Part shown: in pieces, positions 11,812-22,200 of the stretch
Position numbering within the stretch: the stretch's first letter is position 1
How the letters are laid out: each line of letters opens with the position of its first letter
Assembly: GCA_965644295.1 (NCBI GenBank)
Contig: CBFFRP010000432.1
Location: 62,001 to 126,000 of the forward strand
Source of the DNA: Paraphysomonas bandaiensis
Lineage: Eukaryota; Chrysophyceae
Direction: 5' to 3'
Length of the DNA stretch: 64,000 bases
Translations under genes and position numbers: made by a program
The notes under the pieces: generated by a model
What the model saw: only the letters and a program-made list of their open reading frames with translations
The model's database searches: none
What the model was told of the DNA's origin: nothing

Positions 11812-14050
11812 ATGAGTGCATATGTGAAACTTTTTACTACAACTGTGAATCAACGTATTCTCTGTATACTGTGTATATGGTATACATAGGTATACGTGTA
11901 CGTATATGAGTGTATACTTCTGAGTGACTTCGAAGTGAATGTGATGTGGATATATGCATATATGAGTACATGATTCAGAGGCTCTGCTGCTGCCTCTACT
12001 CACAGACACGAGTGAAGACTATCAACAGTGTGTGGGCATAGTGGTGTATAGTGGTGTGTGCTCCTCATGAGGAGAGAGACTCGTATGATCATATGAATAA
12101 TACCGCAGCAGATACACACACATACATACAGAACACCCACACACACATACATGCATAGACCGCATGGAGCACCCTGAATAGCCATATAACTGAACCAGAA
12201 GCCTTCACCACTAATGCGCTCCTGAGTGTGTTATTTTATACGGTGTATCTGCATTAATGGTGCTGTGGAAGCACATGTATCCGTTAGAAGACTGTGACGC
12301 TGTTGTTAATGCAGCTGGTGGTGATCATCCATATGAGGACTTCCTCTATAAGGATAGCATATGAGTAATATGAGAGTGTGGATGAGTTGTGGGGGTGGTG
12401 GGAGTGTATGTATGTGGTATAGGGACGCCTCTTACGACCCAACCAGTGAAGAGCCTGTCGACCATATGACTCCTAATACTGTATCATTCGTAATGACCTG
12501 TTGTGTCCTGTAAATATGACTGAGGTTTACATATATCATTCATCAAGATGAAGGTGCTGTCGTAGATAAGAGATGGATGTATATCGTATATTACATAATG
12601 CTATAGCATACATATCCACTTACTTACAACTTATATCATATATTACTATCAGTGTTTATCAGACACTGTAATGTAGAGCTGTCTACTAATCCTTCATCAA
12701 GATGAAGGTGCTGGTGTAGATGTAAGTATATCGTATATCACATAATGTTATAACATATCTACTGACAACATATATACATATTTATCAGCCTTATAGAGCT
12801 GTTTGTCAAGAGTTTGATTTCTACTGCTTAAATTTAAAGAAGTGTCATTTATCAATTCCATACACATTTCAACTTGCAGATTTCATTGTACAACCTACCG
12901 TACGAAACTATATCCATCTGCTTTAACTTATGAACACTTACGATATGATTCACAATTATATTCAGCGCACTAGAGAATGTTTCATTACTAGTCTTTTTTG
13001 TCCAGTTTGTGTCTCCTTGCTCTTGAACAAGCGTTGCATCACCTCTCCAGTCAAAATATTCAAACATCAATCAAGCTACTGAATCAGATCTACTCATTAT
13101 ATTCCGCATCAGTACAAAATATGCCTACATGAACAAGATATAGGACTAACTGCCTGCAATAGCACAGGGAACCATCAACATCATATTCGTCGCTAAAATT
13201 TTATAGCCATTCATTTTTAACAGACTTTTACCCTCTTCTGGTTTCATGAGTGCTTTCTTCGTCAGTTCATTGATGTCTTTCTCATAGCCATCTATCGCCT
13301 GGCTTAGTTCTAAGTCTAAGACTACATCCACGACCAGCTTCATATTTCTTAAGGTATATAAGTAGACAATAGGGCTTCTATATCCCTTAATGTGGGATCT
13401 ACTAGGGGGTCAGGTTCACTTTCTGGAATGTCATCTGGGGCCCTTAGCTTCCCTCTTTCGCTCCTTCGTGAGCCGGTGTGAACAGATGGCCGAAGTACTC
13501 AAGAGAGATGTCTTTCGGGAATGGAATCTTCATATTTTCATCATCATCAGAGCTTCAGGGTACGCTATTATACACCACGCTACAATATGGCCAACCTTTT
13601 TCTTGTATGCTGCTCTCATTCCTGCTTTTGTTCGTTAATTCTTATAGCATTGGAGTCAACAGACACAACCGGCTGTCGGCGTATACGGCCACTTCCTCTT
13701 CGCCATTTAGGCAACTCTTCTTCCTTGTCTGAATCTGTCTCACTCATGTTTGCAGTAACTATGGTCGAATATTGATATATACCACTAACGGATATGACGT
13801 GCAAGGAGAATAGTAGAGTATTCTAACAGTGTTTTACAACTAATAAAGTGGCTATTTCCCTATAAAGTTGTAGTTTCCTCATATAAAAGTGCCGATTTTT
13901 CTGTGAAAGGAAATATTTCACATATGCATTGAATATGATTATCTACTATATATTTGTCCGTATTCGAGGCATATGTGAAACATTTCCTTTCACAGGTGGG
14001 GTTTTTAGATGAGGAAAAAACCCACAGAGTTTCACATATGCAGTCCATAC
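11807..14050. repeat. 2.24 kb tandem repeat, copy A
   Basis: First of two nearly identical head-to-tail copies; matching positions in copy B are 2,244 to 2,245 bases further on. It starts with TGCATATGTGAAACT (11817-11831) and ends with the exact inverse (14028-14042), so the unit has 15 bp terminal inverted repeats. The right end is strongly self-complementary (arms 13901-13927 and 13969-13995). Inside is an imperfect direct repeat of about 150 bp beginning CATCAAGATGAAGGTGCTG (near 12541 and 12696). Minus-strand open stretches may be a small gene (separate entry). It could be a non-autonomous DNA transposon duplicated by unequal exchange at CATA repeats. Confidence 0.9.
12852..13804 (-). 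pseudogene. Possible small spliced gene or remnant inside repeat copy A
   Basis: Several minus-strand open stretches follow one another. One is a 62-codon frame at 13616-13804 whose inner Met starts an acidic then basic segment (MSETDSDKEEELPKWRRGSG). A second, near 13450-13553, includes SDDDENMKIPFPKDISLEYF. Two more frames of 65 and 72 codons lie at 13146-13343 and 12852-13070. I could not link them into one clean reading frame and recognise no domain. The acidic-then-basic start is reminiscent of the N terminus of some transposases, but no catalytic motif is visible. The same set recurs in copy B. Confidence 0.3.
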
Positions 14051-16290
14051 ATATAATGAGTGCATATGTGAAACTTTTTACTACAACTGTGAATCAACGT
14101 ATTCTCTGTATACTGTGTATATGGTATACATAGGTATACGTGTACGTATATGAGTGTATACTTCTGAGTGACTTCGAAGTGAATGTGATGTGGATATATG
14201 CATATATGAGTACATGATTCAGAGGCTCTGCTGCTGCCTCTACTCACAGACACGAGTGAAGACTATCAACAGTGTGTGGGCATAGTGGTGTATAGTGGTG
14301 TGTGCTCCTCATGAGGAGAGAGACTCGTATGATCATATGAATAATACCGCAGCAGATACACACACATACATACAGAACACCCACACACACATACATGCAT
14401 AGACCGCATGGAGCACCCTGAATAGCCATATAACTGAACCAGAAGCCTTCACCACTAATGCGCTCCTGAGTGTGTTATTTTATACGGTGTATCTGCATTA
14501 ATGGTGCTGTGGAAGCACATGTATCCGTTAGAAGACTGTGACGCTGTTGTTAATGCAGCTGGTGGTGATCATCCATATGAGGACTTCCTCTATAAGGATA
14601 GCATATGAGTAATATGAGAGTGTGGATGAGTTGTGGGGGTGGTGGGAGTGTATGTATGTGGTATAGGGACGCCTCTTACGACCCAACCAGTGAAGAGCCT
14701 GTCGACCATATGACTCCTAATACTGTATCATTCGTAATGACCTGTTGTGTCCTGTAAATATGACTGAGGTTTACATATATCATTCATCAAGATGAAGGTG
14801 CTGTCGTAGATAAGAGATGGATGTATATCGTATATTACATAATGCTATAGCATACATATCCACTTACTTACAACTTATATCATATATTACTATCAGTGTT
14901 TATCAGACACTGTAATGTAGAGCTGTCTACTAATCCTTCATCAAGATGAAGGTGCTGGTGTAGATGTAAGTATATCGTATATCACATAATGTTATAACAT
15001 ATCTACTGACAACATATATACATATTTATCAGCCTTATAGAGCTGTTTGTCAAGAGTTTGATTTCTACTGCTTAAATTTAAAGAAGTGTCATTTATCAAT
15101 TCCATACACATTTCAACTTGCAGATTTCATTGTACAACCTACCGTACGAAACTATATCCATCTGCTTTAACTTATGAACACTTACGATATGATTCACAAT
15201 TATATTCAGCGCACTAGAGAATGTTTCATTACTAGTCTTTTTTGTCCAGTTTGTGTCTCCTTGCTCTTGAACAAGCGTTGCATCACCTCTCCAGTCAAAA
15301 TATTCAAACATCAATCAAGCTACTGAATCAGATCTACTCATTATATTCCGCATCAGTACAAAATATGCCTACATGAACAAGATATAGGACTAACTGCCTG
15401 CAATAGCACAGGGAACCATCAACATCATATTCGTCGCTAAAATTTTATAGCCATTCATTTTTAACAGACTTTTACCCTCTTCTGGTTTCATGAGTGCTTT
15501 CTTCGTCAGTTCATTGATGTCTTTCTCATAGCCATCTATCGCCTGGCTTAGTTCTAAGTCTAAGACTACATCCACGACCAGCTTCATATTTCTTAAGGTA
15601 TATAAGTAGACAATAGGGCTTCTATATCCCTTAATGTGGGATCTACTAGGGGGGTCAGGTTCACTTTCTGGAATGTCATCTGGGGCCCTTAGCTTCCCTC
15701 TTTCGCTCCTTCGTGAGCCGGTGTGAACAGATGGCCGAAGTACTCAAGAGAGATGTCTTTCGGGAATGGAATCTTCATATTTTCATCATCATCAGAGCTT
15801 CAGGGTACGCTATTATACACCACGCTACAATATGGCCAACCTTTTTCTTGTATGCTGCTCTCATTCCTGCTTTTGTTCGTTAATTCTTATAGCATTGGAG
15901 TCAACAGACACAACCGGCTGTCGGCGTATACGGCCACTTCCTCTTCGCCATTTAGGCAACTCTTCTTCCTTGTCTGAATCTGTCTCACTCATGTTTGCAG
16001 TAACTATGGTCGAATATTGATATATACCACTAACGGATATGACGTGCAAGGAGAATAGTAGAGTATTCTAACAGTGTTTTACAACTAATAAAGTGGCTAT
16101 TTCCCTATAAAGTTGTAGTTTCCTCATATAAAAGTGCCGATTTTTCTGTGAAAGGAAATATTTCACATATGCATTGAATATGATTATCTACTATATATTT
16201 GTCCGTATTCGAGGCATATGTGAAACATTTCCTTTCACAGGTGGGGTTTTTAGATGAGGAAAAAACCCACAGAGTTTCACATATGCAGTC
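14051..16290. repeat. 2.24 kb tandem repeat, copy B
   Basis: Second head-to-tail copy of the unit. Only one length difference was noticed: one extra G in a G-run near 15650 (GGGGGG against GGGGG near 13407). This suggests a recent duplication. Its terminal inverted repeats are at 14061-14075 and 16273-16287. At the junction the two copies are separated only by a short GTCCATACAT-type linker. Its right edge runs straight into a long CATA array. Confidence 0.9.
15096..16049 (-). pseudogene. Second copy of the possible small gene or remnant
   Basis: The same minus-strand open stretches as in copy A (15861-16049, 15390-15587, 15096-15314) with identical products. The extra G near 15650 changes the frame between the second and third stretches relative to copy A. 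At most one copy can therefore be read through that point unless it is intronic. No function is assigned. Confidence 0.3.
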
Positions 16291-16441
16291 CATACATACA
16301 TACATACATACATACATACATACATACATACATACATACATACATACATACATACATACATACATACATACATACATACATACATACATACATACATACA
16401 TACATACATACATACATACATACATACATACATACATACAT
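16291..16441. repeat. (CATA)n microsatellite, about 37 units
   Basis: Uninterrupted run of the tetranucleotide for about 150 bp. It produces apparent open frames in several frames (MYVC and HTYI repeats) that are artefacts. It ends about 150 bp upstream of the start codon of the glycosyltransferase-like gene and so may lie in its promoter. Confidence 0.97.
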
Positions 16442-16594
16442 GCGGTGGTATGTATAGCACTGTAAGTGTACGAGTGGAGTTGGAATGATGATGGCACTGT
16501 ACACGACTGTGTGCAGCATATAGCAGAAGAGTATGTATATATATCACAGTATAGTGCTTTAAGCAATGTAAGACCCCATAGTGCATACACTACA

Positions 16595-17656
16595 ATGGAC
16601 TTGACTATAGTGTTGGTAACATCCCCGGCCATATCTAACCCGGACACACATGTCATCGAGAGCACTATAGAGAGCCTGTGTCTTCTAGAGGACACGCAGG
16701 ACTGTCCTGTGCTCATAGTGATGGACGGGTACACTGTACACAATAAAATACAAACAAAGCGAGGCAGAATCACCGCAGATATGGAGAGGAACTATAAGAG
16801 TTACTGTGAGAGGCTGCTGCGCATATACAGGCACACGAGATTCAGTTTCTTTCAGTGTGATACTCATCATGGATTCGCATTAGCTGTACAGAGAGGACTG
16901 CAGTTATGTCAGACCACTTATGCACTTGTTATGCAGCATGATCGGAAGTTTATTCGGCCGTTTTTTGGTGTTAATCATATTCTGGACACAATGCGAGAGC
17001 ACAGTCATATCCGATATGTCGGCTTTCCTACTGTGATGAGCGTGAAACACGAGGATGTATTACGCACATCAGGGCTACACGAGCTCGCAAGTGATATAAA
17101 TACACGCATCCCGCTTAGCGGAAACTGTAATGGATGTTCCCTGCGACCCCTGATATTTTGGTACGATTCTAACCACTTGTGCCATGTGTCTCGATATCTG
17201 GAAATATACTCTCCGTATAAATCGCTTCCAATAGGCTTGAAGAATGTGGTAGATAGTATTGACCCGAAAGCAATTCGTAACATGGTTATGCGCAAAGGGG
17301 ACTTCATTGAGGACAGGTTCGGACAAATGCAAAGAAATATTTTAGTCGCGTTGAGGGGCCAAGGTCCGGAGCTGGTGGAAATGTTCGAATGGTTCGGGTC
17401 GTACATTCTCTGGCACCCTGAGATTGACGATGAGAACAAATCGCCCTCCACTTCTGCCGCAGCGTCTGTATGTCTTTCTGATAGTTTAGTTGTCACAAAC
17501 GGAATCACTGATATGAACCAGAAATCGTATGTTAGTGGAACCGAACTTAGAAAGAATAGAAACCGATCATGTATAATGGTGTCCCATCTACGAGGCCGTC
17601 ATTATTTGCCCAATGCTAGTGTCATTGCAAGATGCAATGCAGCTTTGGAGACTTGA
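16595..17656 (+). CDS. Glycosyltransferase-like protein (GT-A type, tentative)
   Basis: A single-exon frame. The ATG at 16595 is chosen over 16466 because the conserved-looking fold starts there (LTIVLVTSPAISNP) and the upstream codons border the microsatellite. The layout resembles small GT-A glycosyltransferases: an N-terminal beta strand, a helical part, then YALVMQHDRKFIRPF where the acidic metal-binding motif would be. Near the C terminus is KGDFIEDRFGQMQRNIL, which fits a family I associate with diatoms and other algae. It has 354 residues and no signal peptide or obvious membrane segment. The donor and acceptor sugars cannot be told. The fold is inferred from pattern only. Confidence 0.5.
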   Translation: MDLTIVLVTSPAISNPDTHVIESTIESLCLLEDTQDCPVLIVMDGYTVHNKIQTKRGRITADMERNYKSYCERLLRIYRHTRFSFFQCDTHHGFALAVQRGLQLCQTTYALVMQHDRKFIRPFFGVNHILDTMREHSHIRYVGFPTVMSVKHEDVLRTSGLHELASDINTRIPLSGNCNGCSLRPLIFWYDSNHLCHVSRYLEIYSPYKSLPIGLKNVVDSIDPKAIRNMVMRKGDFIEDRFGQMQRNILVALRGQGPELVEMFEWFGSYILWHPEIDDENKSPSTSAAASVCLSDSLVVTNGITDMNQKSYVSGTELRKNRNRSCIMVSHLRGRHYLPNASVIARCNAALET

Positions 17657-17976
17657 TCTGAACTGTTTACAGCTTTGTTGCAAGCGTGCGATTGATAAGT
17701 GCGTAGCGTATATGGTGGTATAGGAGTGAATGTACTGTTCTGATGAGCAATTAATGTAGATATTTGTGATTTATAAAGATGACACTTTTGTTTTTGTTTG
17801 ATTTTTCATCTTAAGTAAACTTTGATTCAGATAGAAGAGTCTTATAAGACGCAAGTCGTGTTGGTCCAGCACGAATAAATTGTATCCGCGGCGTCTATAA
17901 TCTGCAAAGCCGTAGATCTACAAACACTTGGGAACGTGCGGTGTCATTTTAAATTTATTTTAACTTAATTTTGTAG

Positions 17977-18125
17977 TTGTCCCTACTAAATTAAAAGTGG
18001 CAGTTGGGCCGTATTTAAGTAGTATCGATAAAAATTTTAACTAGCAGGAATGTCTGCAAAATTTAGTAGGCTCAGCTGTCAATTTTAGTTTATTAGGAAC
18101 AATTGGAAAATTAGTAGGGACAAAT
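17977..18125. mobile_element. MITE-like inverted-repeat unit 1
   Basis: TTGTCCCTACTAAATT at the left is matched inverted by AAATTAGTAGGGACAA at the right, about 150 bp apart. There is no coding capacity inside. The size and form fit a miniature inverted-repeat transposable element, but target-site duplications could not be fixed. Confidence 0.5.
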
Positions 18126-18504
18126 GTATTTCGGTGGGGACGTGCCAACCAAGTTCATAAAAAGCTTAAACAGAAAGAATATATAAAAATGAGTATGGTT
18201 TTGAGATTCCAACGCGTTAGATATAATCTCATAAATAGATAAATAGAAAGGCAATTGCATTCCTATTAAATATCGAGAATGGATTAATTGCCTATTCTCG
18301 ATACGTCATATTGTCTTTGGATACCACTTACGTATATAACTATGCCCTAGCTGACAGTATAGCTTGCTCAAGTGTCATTTCATTCCAGAGGCGACGATTC
18401 AGGCGTATTAGCTGGTATGTTGTACGTTTTACACGGGAATATATTTGTCCCTACTAAAATATAACCGACGTTCCTACAAAAACATCATTTCCATAACGCG
18501 CCGA

Positions 18505-18918
18505 CTGTCAAACGATGGTGTCACAAATATTCGAAAAGGTCAAGCAGGAAAAATTTACACCGCTACCGACGTCATTTGTTCCTTCTAAATTTTTCTGACT
18601 TCCCTATTAAATTAAAAATGGCAGCTGAGCCTACTAAATTTTCAGACATTTCTACTAAATGTTAAGAAAAGTTATTACGGCTCAACTACATCTGCAAAAT
18701 TTAGTAGGAATATCTGCAAAATTTAGTTGAAACTGATGACACTTGTTAGTTTAGTAAGAACAAATGGAAAATTAGTAGGTCTAAAATGACACTGATGTTG
18801 TACATCTGGATGCTGTATGTGGTGTGTCACAACTATATATAGAAAACATCACAACTGTCAAACGATGGTGTCACGAATATTCGAAAAGGTCAAGCAGGAA
18901 AAATTTACACCGCTACCG
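18505..18918. repeat. 64 bp direct repeat pair flanking a MITE-like unit
   Basis: Positions 18505-18568 and 18855-18918 match over 64 bases with one difference (CACAAATATT against CACGAATATT). The copies are 350 bases apart in the same orientation, with the second MITE-like unit between them. They are far longer than a normal target-site duplication. Confidence 0.85.
18570..18791. mobile_element. MITE-like inverted-repeat unit 2
   Basis: The left end (GTCATTTGTTCCTTCTAAAT) is the imperfect inverse of the right end (ATTAGTAGGTCTAAAATGAC). The interior holds further CTACTAAAT and ATTTAGTAGG pairs. It is related in sequence to the unit at 17977-18125 and lies between the two copies of a 64 bp direct repeat. 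Confidence 0.5.
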
Positions 18919-19269
18919 CAGAGCAGACTGATTTTCGCGGAAAATAGCATCAATGATTACTCCGGTAGCGTTTACTAGAAATCTGAATAGGGTCAGTCGT
19001 TACATTACGAGTGCGAGCACTTGAATAAAATATAGATGTGAAAATCAAAACACGGTATTCTGCTAGTACTATTACAAATAGTTTCGAAATCAATGGTTTT
19101 TCGATTTCTATAATCTCAACAATTACCGCCTTATTAGTACGTACATTCTAAGTACAGTTAAAGAGCATAGCATTTGCTGATTCCATGTTCCTATTAAGTA
19201 CACATACAATACACAGTCGAGATATATATACCAAATGATTTTACACAAAAACTCCAATACTATCGTACG

Positions 19270-22200
19270 TCAACAAGAAGACAAAAAACGTACAAACACA
19301 TAAAGTCGGCATATTACCACTCGTTCTGTCGAAGTATTGCTACTCAAGTTGTGCTTAACAGCAACAGGCTTCTTGATTGAAGAAATCTGATGGGATAAGT
19401 CGTTCATCAAATTTGATACATCTGTCGCTTGTGAACTAGTAGCAGCCACTAACTGTGTACATGAAGTAAGAGATACTTAAGAATTATACTGTGCACGTAC
19501 CTGTTCCAAGGAATCTGGCAATGTATCGAGCTTTGATACCAAGTCTATAGCTAAACAAACACCATTTTCTGCTTCTTCTGCCTGCTCGGTCATTTCAAAC
19601 ATACCACGAACAAATTCTTCCGTGTTGCTATCCAGCGCTACTTTAGTTGGGGGAGAAAAATGCTTCATATTATCACTGTCACCTAAAAATAATTTTATAT
19701 AAAGTTTCGTATAGCAAGATTTCGGTTCTTACTATTCGACTCATGCTCTCCAGTGCTAATAGTTGAGAGGGATAACAATTCAGAATCAGAGTGTCTCTCA
19801 TGTGATGTTCGATCAACATCCAGTGCCAAGGGCAGCTCGTCATCAGAGCGGGGATACACCAAGTCTAAGGGATGAAAGTGGCACTTTCCAAACGTAAACT
19901 GCCTTTTCGGCAACGATTTCCCTTGCCGCTTCTCAAGCCGGCACTTAATTTTGATTTGCTAAACGCAAAACATATTCCACACATTAGTACTATTGATCCA
20001 ATAGGTGTTTCAAAATATACCTTTCTCGCGTATGAATCCTTTTCCATATGCAAGGGAAGCCTGATCACAGTATCACTGTCACTCCACGAATTTTTGAATT
20101 GCCTTCTCAGATCCATAGATGGTGACGTTGCTTTTCTAGATCCATATTGTACTGAAATAATCACACTGTACGAGGAAGCAATACGGTCCTCGTCATCCTT
20201 CGATCCCCAGCAAGCAATAGAGTTCATAAATATTTCGCCTCCTCGTAGATGTAGTTCGATTCCTGAATATGCCACACAGCTCGAAAGAGGCATTAATTGG
20301 GGACGATGAAAGAGTGGCCTCGGGTGTCTCAGACGCCCAACAGGCTCATCGTCCAAGATATGTGTGGTAGACACTATTCCTTGAGACAGCTTCGCAGTTG
20401 CTCCAAGAACACCTACCACTGGGGAAAGTGCAAGGCTTGACATGCCTAACACAAATCCTTGCGCTGTCTTCACAACGCTTCTCTGCTTTATACCACGATA
20501 CGGTTTGGTCGCCACATTTTTCACACCTGAAAAATCAATAGGGGTCACACACTAGCAATGAATGATAACACTATGGCGGACCTTCTTTCACAGTAGAAAC
20601 AAATACTCCACCAGCCTGTATGATTCCACTGCCAATATGATCGGGATCCTTCTTACCCATGTACTTCTTGAAATTGGTGGTACCAGACAAAGCTGATAAG
20701 TTTTCTCCTAAGCTATTCGCTACCTTAGCAGTTGTACCAAACGATACGCCGGCAACCCCCTGATTAAGAGTTGTAAGTACATACGAGATGCCGGAAAACG
20801 TTATGTAACTCCTTTTAAATACCTGTACAAGAGTTTGAACTCCTTCCGCTTTATAGGGCCCGCTTCCGGTAATCTCTTTGTTAGTTTGCTTGACAAACAG
20901 GCGAACAGAGGTACCTAACGACCTAATTCCACCAGCAGGATCTCCGAATATATCAGCAGAGCCAAGAATCTTACAGAAAACAGTCAGAGTTGAATATATT
21001 AACTCAATTCATTAACCTGTAGAACTTGGAAGCCCAGTTGCGAAATGTATACTGATAGTACGCGTGATGCCAAGTTCTCGGCAGTATCAAATGCATTCTG
21101 TATATGTACTCCAGCAAAGCTGAAAACAGGGTTTATATTAGTGATCCCTTTAACAGACATCAGCAGTGTTGATATCGTTGAGTCAGTAAGTGTACTCTCT
21201 ATAGCACTCTTTGGTATAGCGTCCTATAAAATATAAGGTGGAAATAGGACACTTGTTTTTTCTACCTGATCAATTTGTGTTGACAATCGGAATTTGAAAC
21301 ACATAGACTGAATATCTAAAGCTTTCACGAATATCATCGGTGTTAACAGTGACCCTTCACCAGGTGCTTTGAGTTTGTGAGCCAGCATACGTTTAACCTC
21401 TGTGGTATCACTTTCCTGACGTGACGCAATTGAGTCGGCAATCATGGAGAGAGCATGAATCATATGACCCCCAACTACCGCTACGGTAACTGCCAGAAGA
21501 AATGTAAAGTCCACCGATACACGCAGCTCCTGCACTCTCAGCTCTAATAGCTCCAGTATAGTAGCTGCAGAAGAGGGTGCAGAATCAGGAATTAGAGCTA
21601 CTTCGACAAAAGGAATGATTGCTCCCCCATAGTCTTCATGCAAGTGACTGTAAAATTACAATTTACTATATTTAAATGCCGACATTAGAGATGTACCTGT
21701 TTCGACCACTGTTAGATGATGAAAGAGCAACTCTATACTTAGCATCAGGGAGTAAATTATCGAGCTGCAGGTGGCTCACACAGAGGTAAAACTTGGGCAA
21801 CGAAGAGGACACATAAAGACTTATGTTCTCAAGTGTAAGCGAAAATATTTCTTTTGGCGTCTATCAAAGTATCAAAATTCTAAAGTTTTTTAACATAAAT
21901 CCCTTACATTATCTATTAAAGACAGAGTCACTCCTGATAAGTCAACCTTGATATCTGGAATACGAAGCGAAAATAGATTTGCCCTGTCAACTATAAAAAA
22001 CCTTTTCCTGATGTTCAATTGAGGTGGATTCGAAATCTCTAAAGTTCGGGTCTGGCCTTCAACAATCAGGCGAACATGCACGCAACTTCGAGAATTGTCT
22101 AGACGGGATACATCTATAGGTGAGAGGTCAGTTCCAACAGCTTCCATGCCGTAGCCCATACATGGGGACTGTACACCGTGCTCATCAACCACACATACTT

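Larger units (their letters stand above)
17657..19269. other. 1.6 kb gene-free region rich in small inverted-repeat elements
   Basis: No coding region is supported. The motif CCTACTAAATT or its complement recurs many times between 17970 and 18790 and forms at least two inverted-repeat units, listed separately. A 64 bp direct repeat flanks one of them. The last part (18930-19269) appears to be the 3' flank of the minus-strand VPS13-like gene. Confidence 0.6.

Noticed and set aside
16191-16773. Long open frames across the CATA array (MYVC and HTYI repeats)
   Set aside because: They are produced by translating a tetranucleotide microsatellite in all frames and have no independent coding signal.
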